From Desulfosporosinus lacus DSM 15449 (GTDB taxonomy: Bacteria > Bacillota > Desulfitobacteriia > Desulfitobacteriales > Desulfitobacteriaceae), in the NCBI RefSeq assembly GCF_900129935.1, contig NZ_FQXJ01000020.1:17704-81703 (forward strand): a stretch of DNA of 64,000 nucleotides, in the 5' to 3' direction. The notes beneath the pieces are model-generated. The model did not search any database and was not told the origin of the DNA. It was given only the letters and a program-made list of their open reading frames with translations. Below, one piece after another: positions 16,770 to 24,825 of this stretch. Position 1 is the stretch's first letter; the number at the start of each line of letters is the position of its first letter. The translations under genes and the position numbers were made by a program.

Positions 16770-18047
16770 ATGAAAACAACATATCGAGTCGATTTTGCTG
16801 AGGAACTTAAGAAATGTGTTCGCTGTGGTGAGTGTCGAGCGAATTGCCCTATCTTTTCCGAGTCAAAAAGAGAGCCAGATTCACCCCGTGGAAGACTGTC
16901 CTTGGTAAAACTTCTCCAAGAAGGCAAGATCACACCCTCTGCAGAACTGTCTGAAAAACTTTATGGGTGCTTACTTTGCAAAACCTGTGCTGTCAATTGC
17001 CCGTCTGGGGTGATTACGGATGAAATTGTGATGGGAGTAAGAGATTACCTTGATGATGTTTTAGATAGAAACATTATCAAAAAGTTGGTGCTTAGGGGAT
17101 TCTTAACTCGCCCAGCTCTGCTTCAAACATCTTTTTCACTCGTGAAACTTTATCAAAAGACGGGGTTAAATAATGTTTTGACAAGGTCAAAACTAATTGA
17201 GCATTTGCCAGAACAAATGAGTGCAGGTGCAAAAATATTGCCGGATGTCTCAAAAAAACTAGCTCGTGGACGGATACCGGAAGTTGTTAAGCCCTATGGA
17301 GAAAAGCGTTTTCGCGTAGCTTATTTTTTAGGGTGTGCGACGAATTTAATTTATCCAGATGTTGTGGTGAGTGGGGTGGACGTCCTAGCCAGGCATGGTT
17401 GTGAAGTGATAACTCCGGCTGTAAAGTGTTGCGGTATGCCGCATTTAGCCTATGGGGACACGGATACAGCGGTACAACTGGCCAAAAAAAATCTGAAGAT
17501 TTTGCTGTCAGCACAAGTGGACGCAGTTGTGACTGATTGTTCGTCGTGCTCGGCTACTTTAGCGGAAAGCTATTCAAAGCTTTTTGAGCCGGGTACAGAC
17601 GAATACAACCAGGCAAAAGAATTAAGTAACAAGGTCTATGATCTCAGTAAGTTTTTAGTGGAAAAAACGGGTGTTCAGCCAGGTCCTAATCCAGTTAATG
17701 TCGCGGTAACCTACCACGATCCGTGTCATTTGAAACGGGGGCAAAATGTCTTTAAGCAACCACGCGAACTATTAAAAGCTATTCCTGGTGTGGAGTTTAA
17801 AGAGATGAAGGAAGCGGATCGTTGCTGTGGTTCGGCGGGCAGCTTTAGTATTATGCATCATGATCTGTCCATGAAAGTTCTTGAACGGAAGATTAGTAAC
17901 ATCGCAACTGCCAAAGCTACTGTGGTTGCTACCAGTTGCCCAACCTGTACAATGCAGTTAAGTTACGGGTTAAAAACACACGGTATGGTTGCACAGGTAG
18001 TACATCCAGTTCAGTTATTGGCTAAAACGTATCAGACGAAAACCTAA
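16770..18047 (+). CDS. glcF: Iron-sulfur (CCG-domain) partner of the hydroxyacid dehydrogenase
   Basis: A 425-residue GlcF-type protein. Two [4Fe-4S] motifs at the N-terminus (CVRCGECRANCP, about 16-27, and CLLCKTCAVNCP) are followed by two CCG domains: CCGMPHLAYGD with CSSCSA, and DPCHLKRG, CCGSAGSF with SCPTC. It takes electrons from the flavoprotein encoded just upstream and hands them on, in the family to the menaquinone pool or another acceptor. SD GAGAGG before the ATG. Last gene before a 530-base regulatory stretch. Confidence 0.92.
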   Translation: MKTTYRVDFAEELKKCVRCGECRANCPIFSESKREPDSPRGRLSLVKLLQEGKITPSAELSEKLYGCLLCKTCAVNCPSGVITDEIVMGVRDYLDDVLDRNIIKKLVLRGFLTRPALLQTSFSLVKLYQKTGLNNVLTRSKLIEHLPEQMSAGAKILPDVSKKLARGRIPEVVKPYGEKRFRVAYFLGCATNLIYPDVVVSGVDVLARHGCEVITPAVKCCGMPHLAYGDTDTAVQLAKKNLKILLSAQVDAVVTDCSSCSATLAESYSKLFEPGTDEYNQAKELSNKVYDLSKFLVEKTGVQPGPNPVNVAVTYHDPCHLKRGQNVFKQPRELLKAIPGVEFKEMKEADRCCGSAGSFSIMHHDLSMKVLERKISNIATAKATVVATSCPTCTMQLSYGLKTHGMVAQVVHPVQLLAKTYQTKT

Positions 18048-18074
18048 CTTTAAAATCATATGTCATATTAAATA

Positions 18075-18107
18075 TTCAAAACAATGAAAACAATGAAAAT
18101 AAATAGG
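18075..18107 (+). repeat. AATGAAAACAATGAAAA element, copy 1
   Basis: TTCAAA followed by ACAATGAAAACAATGAAAA and an AATAGG end. A near copy lies at 24175-24210 before the CODH-like operon; 17 bases are identical. Internal direct repeats suggest a regulator site, perhaps of the DcuR-like regulator encoded between the two. Confidence 0.5.
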
Positions 18108-18219
18108 AGTAAAAGGTCAAAAGGCGAATCACTTATTCATTGGAGAAGTCCACTCTGATAAGAGAACGTGGGACTTACTTATAGGAGTATCATTGGCAGT
18201 AGAATCAAGTTACCAAAAG

Positions 18220-18259
18220 TTTGCAAAAACTGTTTCAAATAAGAAACGGTTTTTGCAAA
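18220..18259. promoter_or_regulatory. Candidate enhancer (UAS) for the TRAP promoter
   Basis: An inverted repeat of two 17-base arms with one G-T position around an AAATAA spacer; the core is TGTTTC-AAATAA-GAAACG. It lies about 160-200 bases before the -24/-12 promoter at 18417. A weaker relative, TGTTTCAATAATAAGACG, follows at 18272. No T-run follows, so it does not look like a terminator. Confidence 0.6.
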
Positions 18260-18416
18260 ATAAGCAGTACAATGTTTCAATAATAAGACGATTCCTACAA
18301 CGATATATTCTGATAATCCATATATTTGAAATGTTTAAATAGAGACACAAGCAGGGGACTGTGATAAGAGAACATTGGGTTTAAAGCGAAGGAGCTTAAG
18401 AAAAAAATGATAAAAA

Positions 18417-18434
18417 TTGGCATAAAAATTGCAA
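18417..18434 (+). promoter_or_regulatory. Sigma-54 promoter of the TRAP operon
   Basis: TTGGCAT, five bases, TTGCAA, with exact GG/GC spacing of a -24/-12 promoter. It lies about 150 bases before dctP. Its partner regulator is probably the PrpR-type activator at 9048. Confidence 0.82.
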
Positions 18435-18583
18435 TATTCAAAATCCAATGCAATTTTTTTGAGAGAAAAAAATTGAACATTCTCTCAAAATTATCTATTT
18501 AGAGTAATGTAACAATTTTTCTGGGAGGTGAAGGTGGTTAGGAACGGGTGGGGAATTTCTAAAATGAGAGGGGATTTATATTG

Positions 18584-19618
18584 ATGAAGAAAAATCGCTT
18601 TATTAATCTAGCACTTGTGTCGGTAATTGCTTTTGCACTCATTGGGTGTGGATCGACTGCTGCAACTAAGCCTGCGGACACAGCAGGAAGTGATTCTGCT
18701 AAGAAACCAAGTGTTACTGTAAAGCTATCCTCGACATCCAGTAAGGGTGGAGCAATGTATGAAGGGGCGATGAAGTTCAAGGAACTTGTTGAAGAGCGCT
18801 CTAAAGGAGATATAGCGGTTCAAGTGTTTCCTGATGGTCAATTAGCGAAAGACCTAGCTGCAATTGATGCCCATAAAACTGGAGCAATCCATTTGTCTCT
18901 TCCTTCAACAGCTATGGCTCAAATAGATCCGAAATTTGGAGTTTTTGATATCCCGTTCTTATTTAAAGATGCTGCTGCAGTCACTAAATTCGCACACGGA
19001 GAAATGTGGACGAAAGAGTTTCAACCTTTATTTGAGCAGTACGGTATGTATGGCTTAGGCTTCTGGGAAAATGGTTTCCGTCACATTACCAATAATAAAC
19101 GTCCGATTAACGTTCCTGAAGATTTAAAAGGAATTAAAATACGGGTACCAGAAAGTAAACTGCGAGTAGCAATGTTTAAGGAATTTGGGGCTAATCCATC
19201 GACTTCAGATTTCAGTGAGGTATTTACAGCGTTACAGCAGGGAGTCTTTGATGGTCAGGAAAATCCATTCGTGCAAATTGAAGCTGGTCGTTTCGCTGAA
19301 ATTCAAAAATATCTTTCCCTTACAAATCATACCTATACACCTGCCTACTTAGTCGCCAGTAAGGTATGGTTCGACAAATTAAAGCCTGAGCAACAAGAGA
19401 TCTTAAAAAAAGCTGCTGTTGATGCAGGTGACTTTACTCGTGAATATGGAGCGAAAGTAGAAGGCGAGCTCCTAGCCAAATTTAAGGCAGCAGGAATGAC
19501 CGTTAACACAGCTGATGTAGCAGCCTTCCAGGACAAAACAGGGCCGGTCATTGATCTGCTCAAAGAATCTATTGATCCTGCGTTTGTGGATAAAGTAGTG
19601 AAAACAGCCAAGGAGTAA
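18584..19618 (+). CDS. dctP: TRAP transporter substrate-binding lipoprotein DctP
   Basis: A 344-residue DctP-family periplasmic-type binding protein, anchored as a lipoprotein: the lipobox LIGC comes about residue 20 after a hydrophobic stretch. Family features are VQVFPDGQLA, FDIPFLF, the central RVPESKLR (Arg that salt-bridges the carboxylate in this family) and FDGQENP. It delivers an organic acid to the DctQM membrane part. Start ATG 18584 or TTG 18581 (AGGGG upstream). A hairpin separates it from dctQ. Driven by the sigma-54 promoter at 18417. Confidence 0.93.
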   Translation: MKKNRFINLALVSVIAFALIGCGSTAATKPADTAGSDSAKKPSVTVKLSSTSSKGGAMYEGAMKFKELVEERSKGDIAVQVFPDGQLAKDLAAIDAHKTGAIHLSLPSTAMAQIDPKFGVFDIPFLFKDAAAVTKFAHGEMWTKEFQPLFEQYGMYGLGFWENGFRHITNNKRPINVPEDLKGIKIRVPESKLRVAMFKEFGANPSTSDFSEVFTALQQGVFDGQENPFVQIEAGRFAEIQKYLSLTNHTYTPAYLVASKVWFDKLKPEQQEILKKAAVDAGDFTREYGAKVEGELLAKFKAAGMTVNTADVAAFQDKTGPVIDLLKESIDPAFVDKVVKTAKE

Positions 19619-19645
19619 TTAAAGAATCGATCGCAAGTTTAAAAA

Positions 19646-19696
19646 GCTCATGTCCCTTATTCTCATATTTATGGCTTCGAATATGGGGGCATGAGT
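19646..19696 (+). promoter_or_regulatory. Intercistronic hairpin between dctP and dctQ
   Basis: CTCATGTCCC pairs with GGGGCATGAG, with an inner CATATT/AATATG stem. No T-run follows. Such hairpins usually protect or attenuate, so that the binding protein is made in excess over the permease. Confidence 0.6.
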
Positions 19697-19730
19697 TCTT
19701 AATTAATAAAGCTAAAGGAGGCAGAATCAA

Positions 19731-20213
19731 ATGCAGTTCCTAAGTCGAATTGATCGAATTATACAAGCCGGGTTAAAATGGACCCTTATCATACTTATGA
19801 TTGCGATTACGTTGAGTGTGGCTTGGGGAGTATTCACTCGTTTTATATTACAAAATGCTGCAACGTGGACAGGGGAATTTTCAGGCTTTTCTCTAGTTTG
19901 GATTACCTTTCTTGGTTCTGCCTATGCAGTATATCAAAAAACTCATATTCGTTTTGAATCGCTATTTGATATGCTTCCTAAATCGATAGGATTAGTTATT
20001 CAAACGATCTTCAATCTTAGTATGCTTGCCTTCTTTGCAATTGTTATGATCCTTGGCTTTAACTTGTCAATTGGTGCAATGTCTGCTGAGACCGTATCTC
20101 TTCCAATCACTAAAGGTATCGCTTATTTAGTCCTTCCTATAGGTAGTGCAATTATGGTGATTGGTTTTTTCTCAGACACGGTAAATTCGTTTAAAAGAGG
20201 TGATAGCAAATGA
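19731..20213 (+). CDS. dctQ: TRAP transporter small permease DctQ
   Basis: A 160-residue membrane protein with four hydrophobic segments and the family features NAATWTGEFSGFSLVWITFLGSAYA and THIRFE. It forms the membrane complex with DctM. GGAGG lies before the ATG at 19731, and its last codons overlap the dctM start (ATGA), so the two are translationally coupled. Confidence 0.93.
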   Translation: MQFLSRIDRIIQAGLKWTLIILMIAITLSVAWGVFTRFILQNAATWTGEFSGFSLVWITFLGSAYAVYQKTHIRFESLFDMLPKSIGLVIQTIFNLSMLAFFAIVMILGFNLSIGAMSAETVSLPITKGIAYLVLPIGSAIMVIGFFSDTVNSFKRGDSK

Positions 20214-21481
20214 TTGCAACTATACTAATTGGTGGGATTATGGGGTTAGTCCTTTTAGGACTGCCGATAGGTTTTGCTTTAGCGATTGTTGGAGTAGGGC
20301 TATTTATCTTGACAGGCGCTCCTTTGGATATGTTGCCGATTATTTTGTTTGATGGTTCTAATAACTTCCCCCTACTCGCCATTCCGTTATTTATGGTTGT
20401 TGGGGAGTTAATGGGCGCTGTGAATTTATCCCAAAGACTCGTGAATTTCGCGGGTAGTCTTGTTGGTTTTGCTCGCGGAGGATTAGCTCAAGTAACCGTT
20501 GTGACCTCGATGATTTTCGCCGAAATTTCCGGTTCCGCTGTGGCTGGTGCGGCTGCTTTAGGCGGGATTTTGATCCCGGAAATGGAGAAAAAGGGGTACA
20601 CGAAGGGGTTTGCGGCAGCCTTAGTGTCTGTGGCTGCAACAATGGCCATTATTTTACCTCCTAGCATTCCCATGATTCTGTACGGAGTTATGGCTGGAGT
20701 CAGTGTATCGGATTTGTTTATTGCAGGTATTTTCCCAGGATTGATTGTTGGATTTGTATTAACAGTCGTCAATCACTTCTTTGCTAAGAAAAACAATTGG
20801 GAAGCTGCTTCTACCTTTTCTTTTCCGGCTGTAGGAAAGACCTTTAAAGAAGCCTTTTGGGCACTAACGATACCCTTTATTATTCTCGGCGGAATCTGGG
20901 GCGGGATATTTACCCCTACCGAAGCTGCCGCTGTAGCATCGGTTGCCGCGTTTTTAATAGGGATGTTCATTTACAAGGAATTAAAGTTTAAAGATCTGCC
21001 TGACCTTTTAATAAGAGCAGCTAATCAGACAGCTGTTGTCATGATTATTATCGCCGCTTCAGCTGTTATCGGCTGGTTTTTAACGAGTGAGCAAATCCCT
21101 CAGGGTTTGGCTGCTTGGGTGACAACCATAACTTCTAATCCTATTGCCGTTTTAGCGATTCTAAATGTCTTCTTTTTGATTGTTGGGATGTTCATGCATT
21201 CTGCAGCGGCGATCATTATGCTTATCCCAATTTTGATGCCTTTAATTCGTGAATTGGGGATTGATCCGATTCACTTCGGGATCATCATCACCATTAACCT
21301 GGGGATTGGTCAGCAAACTCCACCGGTTGCCTCTGTTTTACTGACAGCTTGTTCAGTCGGAAATGTTCCATTGGTTCAAACCTTCCCTTATCTCAAAGTT
21401 TACTTAGCAGTCATGCTGGGAATTTTAGCATTGATAACCTATGTTCCGATAATTAGTACTTATTTACCTTCGGTGATGTAG
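20210..21481 (+). CDS. dctM: TRAP transporter large permease DctM
   Basis: A 423-residue integral membrane protein with about a dozen hydrophobic segments. Family motifs: PLLAIPLFMVVGELM, GSAVAGAAALGGILIPEM, ATMAIILPPSIPMILYG, and a C-terminal HFGIIITINLGIGQQTPPV, which belongs to the sodium/substrate path. It couples sodium influx to organic-acid uptake with DctP and DctQ. A repeat copy and a convergent two-component system lie downstream. Confidence 0.95.
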   Translation: MIATILIGGIMGLVLLGLPIGFALAIVGVGLFILTGAPLDMLPIILFDGSNNFPLLAIPLFMVVGELMGAVNLSQRLVNFAGSLVGFARGGLAQVTVVTSMIFAEISGSAVAGAAALGGILIPEMEKKGYTKGFAAALVSVAATMAIILPPSIPMILYGVMAGVSVSDLFIAGIFPGLIVGFVLTVVNHFFAKKNNWEAASTFSFPAVGKTFKEAFWALTIPFIILGGIWGGIFTPTEAAAVASVAAFLIGMFIYKELKFKDLPDLLIRAANQTAVVMIIIAASAVIGWFLTSEQIPQGLAAWVTTITSNPIAVLAILNVFFLIVGMFMHSAAAIIMLIPILMPLIRELGIDPIHFGIIITINLGIGQQTPPVASVLLTACSVGNVPLVQTFPYLKVYLAVMLGILALITYVPIISTYLPSVM

Positions 21482-21503
21482 AGGTGAGAATAAGGTGAAT
21501 AAC

Positions 21504-21612
21504 GATAAAGAAAACTTGGTTGGCGCCCAAAGGCACTGTCTTCGTACGTGTTAACTTAGCGGAGAAGCCATAAGCGCAGTCGGCAACTTTAGTTGCCCTT
21601 ATGCGCTGGCCA
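21504..21612 (+). repeat. Dispersed modular repeat, copy 3
   Basis: GATAAAGAAAACTTGG, GGCGCC, an insert CACTGTCTTCGTACGTG with TTAACTTAGCGGAGAA, then AGTTGCCCTTATGCGC. The insert module is shared with copy 4 at 37486, in inverted orientation there. The terminal CAGAAAGTAT palindrome is absent. Confidence 0.75.
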
Positions 21613-21630
21613 TGGTCAACAGCAAAACTA

Positions 21631-21675
21631 AAGCAACCAGTGGGCATTGTTCAAATACCAAACGACTGGTTGCTT
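21631..21675. terminator. Hairpin between convergent dctM and response regulator genes
   Basis: AAGCAACCAGT and ACTGGTTGCTT are perfect inverted 11-base arms around a 23-base loop. T-rich stretches on either side are weak, so it may end both convergent transcripts. Confidence 0.6.
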
Positions 21676-21706
21676 CGCTTATAAGGTAACCGATATTGGG
21701 CCATAA

Positions 21707-22408
21707 TCACCAAGGATTAACACTATACAGTTTAGTCGGACGTCCGAGAGTACCATATTCCAATTCAACTTGAACCTTCCCAGTTTCTAATAGGTATTCT
21801 AAATAACGCCAAACGGTAATTTTAGACATGGTCAGTTCTGAGGCAATGGACTGACAGGAAAGGGATTTTTCTTGTTTATTAAGAAAGCCTAGGATTTGTT
21901 CAAGAGTTAATTGATGAACCCCTTTAGGAAGGGGCGTAGATTTAGCCATTGGTACGATTTCGCGAGTAACTTCAACCGGGGTATTAAGCTTATCAAGCTC
22001 ATGTTGGCTTAAGTCTGAGTTTTTTGACATCATGTTACGAAGCCTCAAATAACTTTGGAGAGCTTGTTGGAGACGCTCCATATCAAAAGGTTTAATCAAA
22101 TAGTCGACAGCGCCGTAGCGTAAGGCTTCATGGATTGTTGAACTATCTTTAGCGGCTGTCACTAAAATAATATCTGTAGATATTTTTCTTTGCCGGATTC
22201 GTTTCAGAATGTTCAGGCCGTTACCGTGAGTTAAAAAGATATCCAATAAAACTAAATCTGGCTTGGTTTCCTTTATTAGCTGTAAAGAATCATTTTCATT
22301 ATTGCTTATCCCAACCACTATAAAAGGAGGCATTTTTTCGGTAAACCGTTTATTAATGCTTGCTACCATGGGATCATCTTCAACTATAAACACTCGAATT
22401 GGGTCCAA
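21707..22408 (-). CDS. DcuR/CitB-family response regulator
   Basis: A 233-residue regulator: receiver domain (about 1-125) with the acidic pair EDD, the phosphorylated aspartate in DLVLLDIFL (near 57) and K in LIKPF, then a C-terminal helix-turn-helix (SCQSIASELTMSKITVWRYL). This is the CitB/DcuR architecture that works with CitA-type kinases to control organic-acid transport. TTG start with AAAGGAG upstream. It is encoded 82 bases after its kinase and faces the TRAP operon, whose substrate it may help to sense. Confidence 0.9.
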   Translation of the reverse strand: MDPIRVFIVEDDPMVASINKRFTEKMPPFIVVGISNNENDSLQLIKETKPDLVLLDIFLTHGNGLNILKRIRQRKISTDIILVTAAKDSSTIHEALRYGAVDYLIKPFDMERLQQALQSYLRLRNMMSKNSDLSQHELDKLNTPVEVTREIVPMAKSTPLPKGVHQLTLEQILGFLNKQEKSLSCQSIASELTMSKITVWRYLEYLLETGKVQVELEYGTLGRPTKLYSVNPW

Positions 22409-22490
22409 GTGAAAACAACTCCTTTCGTGATAATTTCAGCGGTAGATAAAGCTTAGATCGAATGCCAACGCTTGCAATGGAGCAGAAATC

Positions 22491-24062
22491 TTAGGGAAGT
22501 TCATAAGGAATAACGATTCGGAAAACAGTCCCGTTTTCGTCAGTGCAAAAGGTAATTGTTCCACCAGCGACATCGATACGGTTCTTGCAGTTCGGAAGAC
22601 CAAAGCCTTGACCGTGTTCTTTAGAGGTGAATCCAGCCTCAAATACTCGATGGCGGTATTCTATAGGAATTCCGGTGCCGCTATCTTCTATTAGTATACA
22701 AATATCATGAGGGCTTTGTTTTATCAGCACACGAACTAGACGTTTTTCCTGGCCAGCAACTGTATCAAAAGCATTCTCAATCAAATTCCCTAAAACAACA
22801 ATCATAGCATGTTCATCGAAATACTTAGGAAGGGTAACGAGTTGGCTTTCGCGGTCGATTTCCAGATTGATTTGTTTCTCTTGAGCTTCGCTGGCTTTAC
22901 CAGTTAATAGTCCGACGACGGCACTGCTCTGAATACTGTCAATCAGAAAACTGACTAATGAGTGTTCTTTCAAGGTGATCGATGAAATATAACTTTTTGC
23001 TTCATCATAAGCTTCGAGTTGAATTAAGCCAGAAATAACATGGAGTTTGTTCAAAAATTCATGAGTACGTGCACGTAAGGCGCCGACGATATTCTTCACC
23101 CCAGTAAGCTCTTCGGCAATACGGTTGACCTCAGTTAAAGGACGGAAAGTAGCAATTGCTCCCATTATTTTATTATTAATAACAAGGGGGTGACGATTCG
23201 TTAGGACGATATTTCCATTAATCAATAACTGCTCGTCTTCTAAGGGTTGTTGAGTACTCATAACAAGCGTCAGTTGAGAGTCTGGAATTAGTTTAGAAAT
23301 GTGACATCCAATAAATACCGTGCCCGGCGGGAAAAGGTTTTGAGCTACTTGGTTGACCACTGTAACCTCGGAATTTTGGTCAATCGCAATAATCCCTTCT
23401 TTAACGGATTGAAGCATGCAGTCCCGCTCCTTAAGCAAGGTTGCAATTTCTAAAGGTTCCATTCCGAAAATTAAGTTTTTAATGTTATTGGCCAATAAAA
23501 TCGAAAAGAGCACAATTAGTAAAAGGCCAAGCGGAATGACAAGATAGAATATTTTGTAAATTTTCGCTAGAGTTAGGGAAATTCCAGGTTCAAAATAGCC
23601 AACAGCAACTGCGCCAATTTGTTGAGAACCGTTAAAGATTGGCGCAAAGGCCCTTATCGAGGGGCCGGATATTCCTACTGCTTTAGAGGTATAAGATTGA
23701 CCGTGCAAAGCAGGGCCCTCGTCCCCTCCTGTGAAAGGCAAGCCAATTAAGGCCTCATTCGGATGACTATGTCGTTTACCTTCTTTATCAAGAAAGACAA
23801 CAAACGTCGCGTGTGTATAATTTCGAATCTCCTCTGCGATTATCTGGAGGTCATTGACTGGATTTTCCGAATAATATCCTGCGATGACGTCCTGACGTTG
23901 GGAAGCGAGTGTGGCAATATCCATAGCTTGATTGGCAATCTGCTCCTCAAAGCTATCGATAAAACTGAAATGTAAGATACTTATTGCTAGGATAAGGGGT
24001 ATTAAACTACTAATTGCAGTGGTAATAAAAACTCGAACACGCAAAGGAAGTGGTTTTCCCAT
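22491..24062 (-). CDS. CitA/DcuS-family sensor histidine kinase
   Basis: A 523-residue kinase. Membrane segment near 12-32, an extracytoplasmic sensor domain (about 33-175) with RNYTHATFVVFLDKEGKRHSHP and SIRAFAPIF as in CitA/DcuS, a second membrane segment near 176-195, a cytoplasmic PAS domain (about 215-320), a SPOB-type dimerisation part with RTHEFLNKLHVISGL (phospho-His), and an ATPase domain with NLIENAFD and DSGTGIP. DcuS/CitA sensors bind C4-C6 carboxylates. GGAGGG precedes the ATG. Divergent from the CooF-like operon. Confidence 0.93.
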   Translation of the reverse strand: MGKPLPLRVRVFITTAISSLIPLILAISILHFSFIDSFEEQIANQAMDIATLASQRQDVIAGYYSENPVNDLQIIAEEIRNYTHATFVVFLDKEGKRHSHPNEALIGLPFTGGDEGPALHGQSYTSKAVGISGPSIRAFAPIFNGSQQIGAVAVGYFEPGISLTLAKIYKIFYLVIPLGLLLIVLFSILLANNIKNLIFGMEPLEIATLLKERDCMLQSVKEGIIAIDQNSEVTVVNQVAQNLFPPGTVFIGCHISKLIPDSQLTLVMSTQQPLEDEQLLINGNIVLTNRHPLVINNKIMGAIATFRPLTEVNRIAEELTGVKNIVGALRARTHEFLNKLHVISGLIQLEAYDEAKSYISSITLKEHSLVSFLIDSIQSSAVVGLLTGKASEAQEKQINLEIDRESQLVTLPKYFDEHAMIVVLGNLIENAFDTVAGQEKRLVRVLIKQSPHDICILIEDSGTGIPIEYRHRVFEAGFTSKEHGQGFGLPNCKNRIDVAGGTITFCTDENGTVFRIVIPYELP

Positions 24063-24174
24063 AATACCCTCCGGCTGTAAATGGAGTGCTAGTAGACAGC
24101 TACTCTTGAATACTAACAGATTTTTTAATTAATTCCTAGATGGATTTCGGAAAATTTATTCAATTTACGTAATT

Positions 24175-24210
24175 TTCAAAAAACAAATGAAAACAATGAA
24201 AAAATATAGG
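24175..24210 (+). repeat. AATGAAAACAATGAAAA element, copy 2
   Basis: TTCAAAAAACAAATG and then AAAACAATGAAAA with a TATAGG end, closely matching the element at 18075. It lies in the divergent promoter region between the sensor kinase and the CooF-like gene. Confidence 0.5.
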
Positions 24211-24261
24211 ATGCCGGGAGATGGAGAGCGAATCATAATTTTTCGAAAGGGGGATCGCAAG

Positions 24262-24786
24262 ATGGTTATGGATAATCCCGCGCGTAAGCGCATTTTCGTG
24301 GATCAGAGTCGTTGTTTAGGATGTAAAACCTGCGAATTAAGATGTGCGGTCGAACGCAGCTCTATAAGCAAATCCTTGCCAGAGGCTGTTCAGGAACAAA
24401 TCTTGCCAAGGCCAAGAGTCTATGTAGAATGGGATGGGGAGAATTCTTCACCGATTCAGTGCAGGCATTGTGAAGATGCCCCATGCTTGGAAATATGCTC
24501 AACCGGGGCAATGCAACGAGATGAGAAGAGTGGCTGTGTTTTTGTCAATGGCAACAAATGTATCTCTTGTTGGATGTGTGTTATGGTTTGTCCTTATGGA
24601 GTGATTGCGCCTGCCCACGAGAAACACTCTGCGGATAAATGTGACCAATGTTTCCAAATGTCGCAACCCTATTGCGTGGCGGCCTGCCCAACGGGTGCCT
24701 TACAGGAAATCTCTCTTGAGGACTATTTACTTCAGTTAAAGCAAAAAAGGGAGTCTGGGCTTGCCTGGGTTGATAAAGATGTATAA
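24262..24786 (+). CDS. CooF-like polyferredoxin
   Basis: A 174-residue protein with four [4Fe-4S] motifs: CLGCKTCELRC, CRHCEDAPCLEIC, CISCWMCVMVCP and CDQCFQMSQPYCVAACP. This is the CooF/HycB layout; CooF carries electrons from CO dehydrogenase. The open frame extends back to 24187, but AGGGGG stands 8 bases before the ATG at 24262, which gives a start like family members. It leads an operon of six genes and is followed after 39 bases by a CODH-like gene, the normal cooF-cooS pairing. Confidence 0.88.
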   Translation: MVMDNPARKRIFVDQSRCLGCKTCELRCAVERSSISKSLPEAVQEQILPRPRVYVEWDGENSSPIQCRHCEDAPCLEICSTGAMQRDEKSGCVFVNGNKCISCWMCVMVCPYGVIAPAHEKHSADKCDQCFQMSQPYCVAACPTGALQEISLEDYLLQLKQKRESGLAWVDKDV

Positions 24787-24825
24787 AAATAGTTTCTAAG
24801 TTGAATTAAGGAGGGATTTTGATTC

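Noticed and set aside
18220..18259. Possible terminator after the GlcF-type gene
   Set aside because: The stem is strong but lies 170 bases beyond the stop, has no T-run and has enhancer-like spacing from a sigma-54 promoter, so I read it as a binding site.
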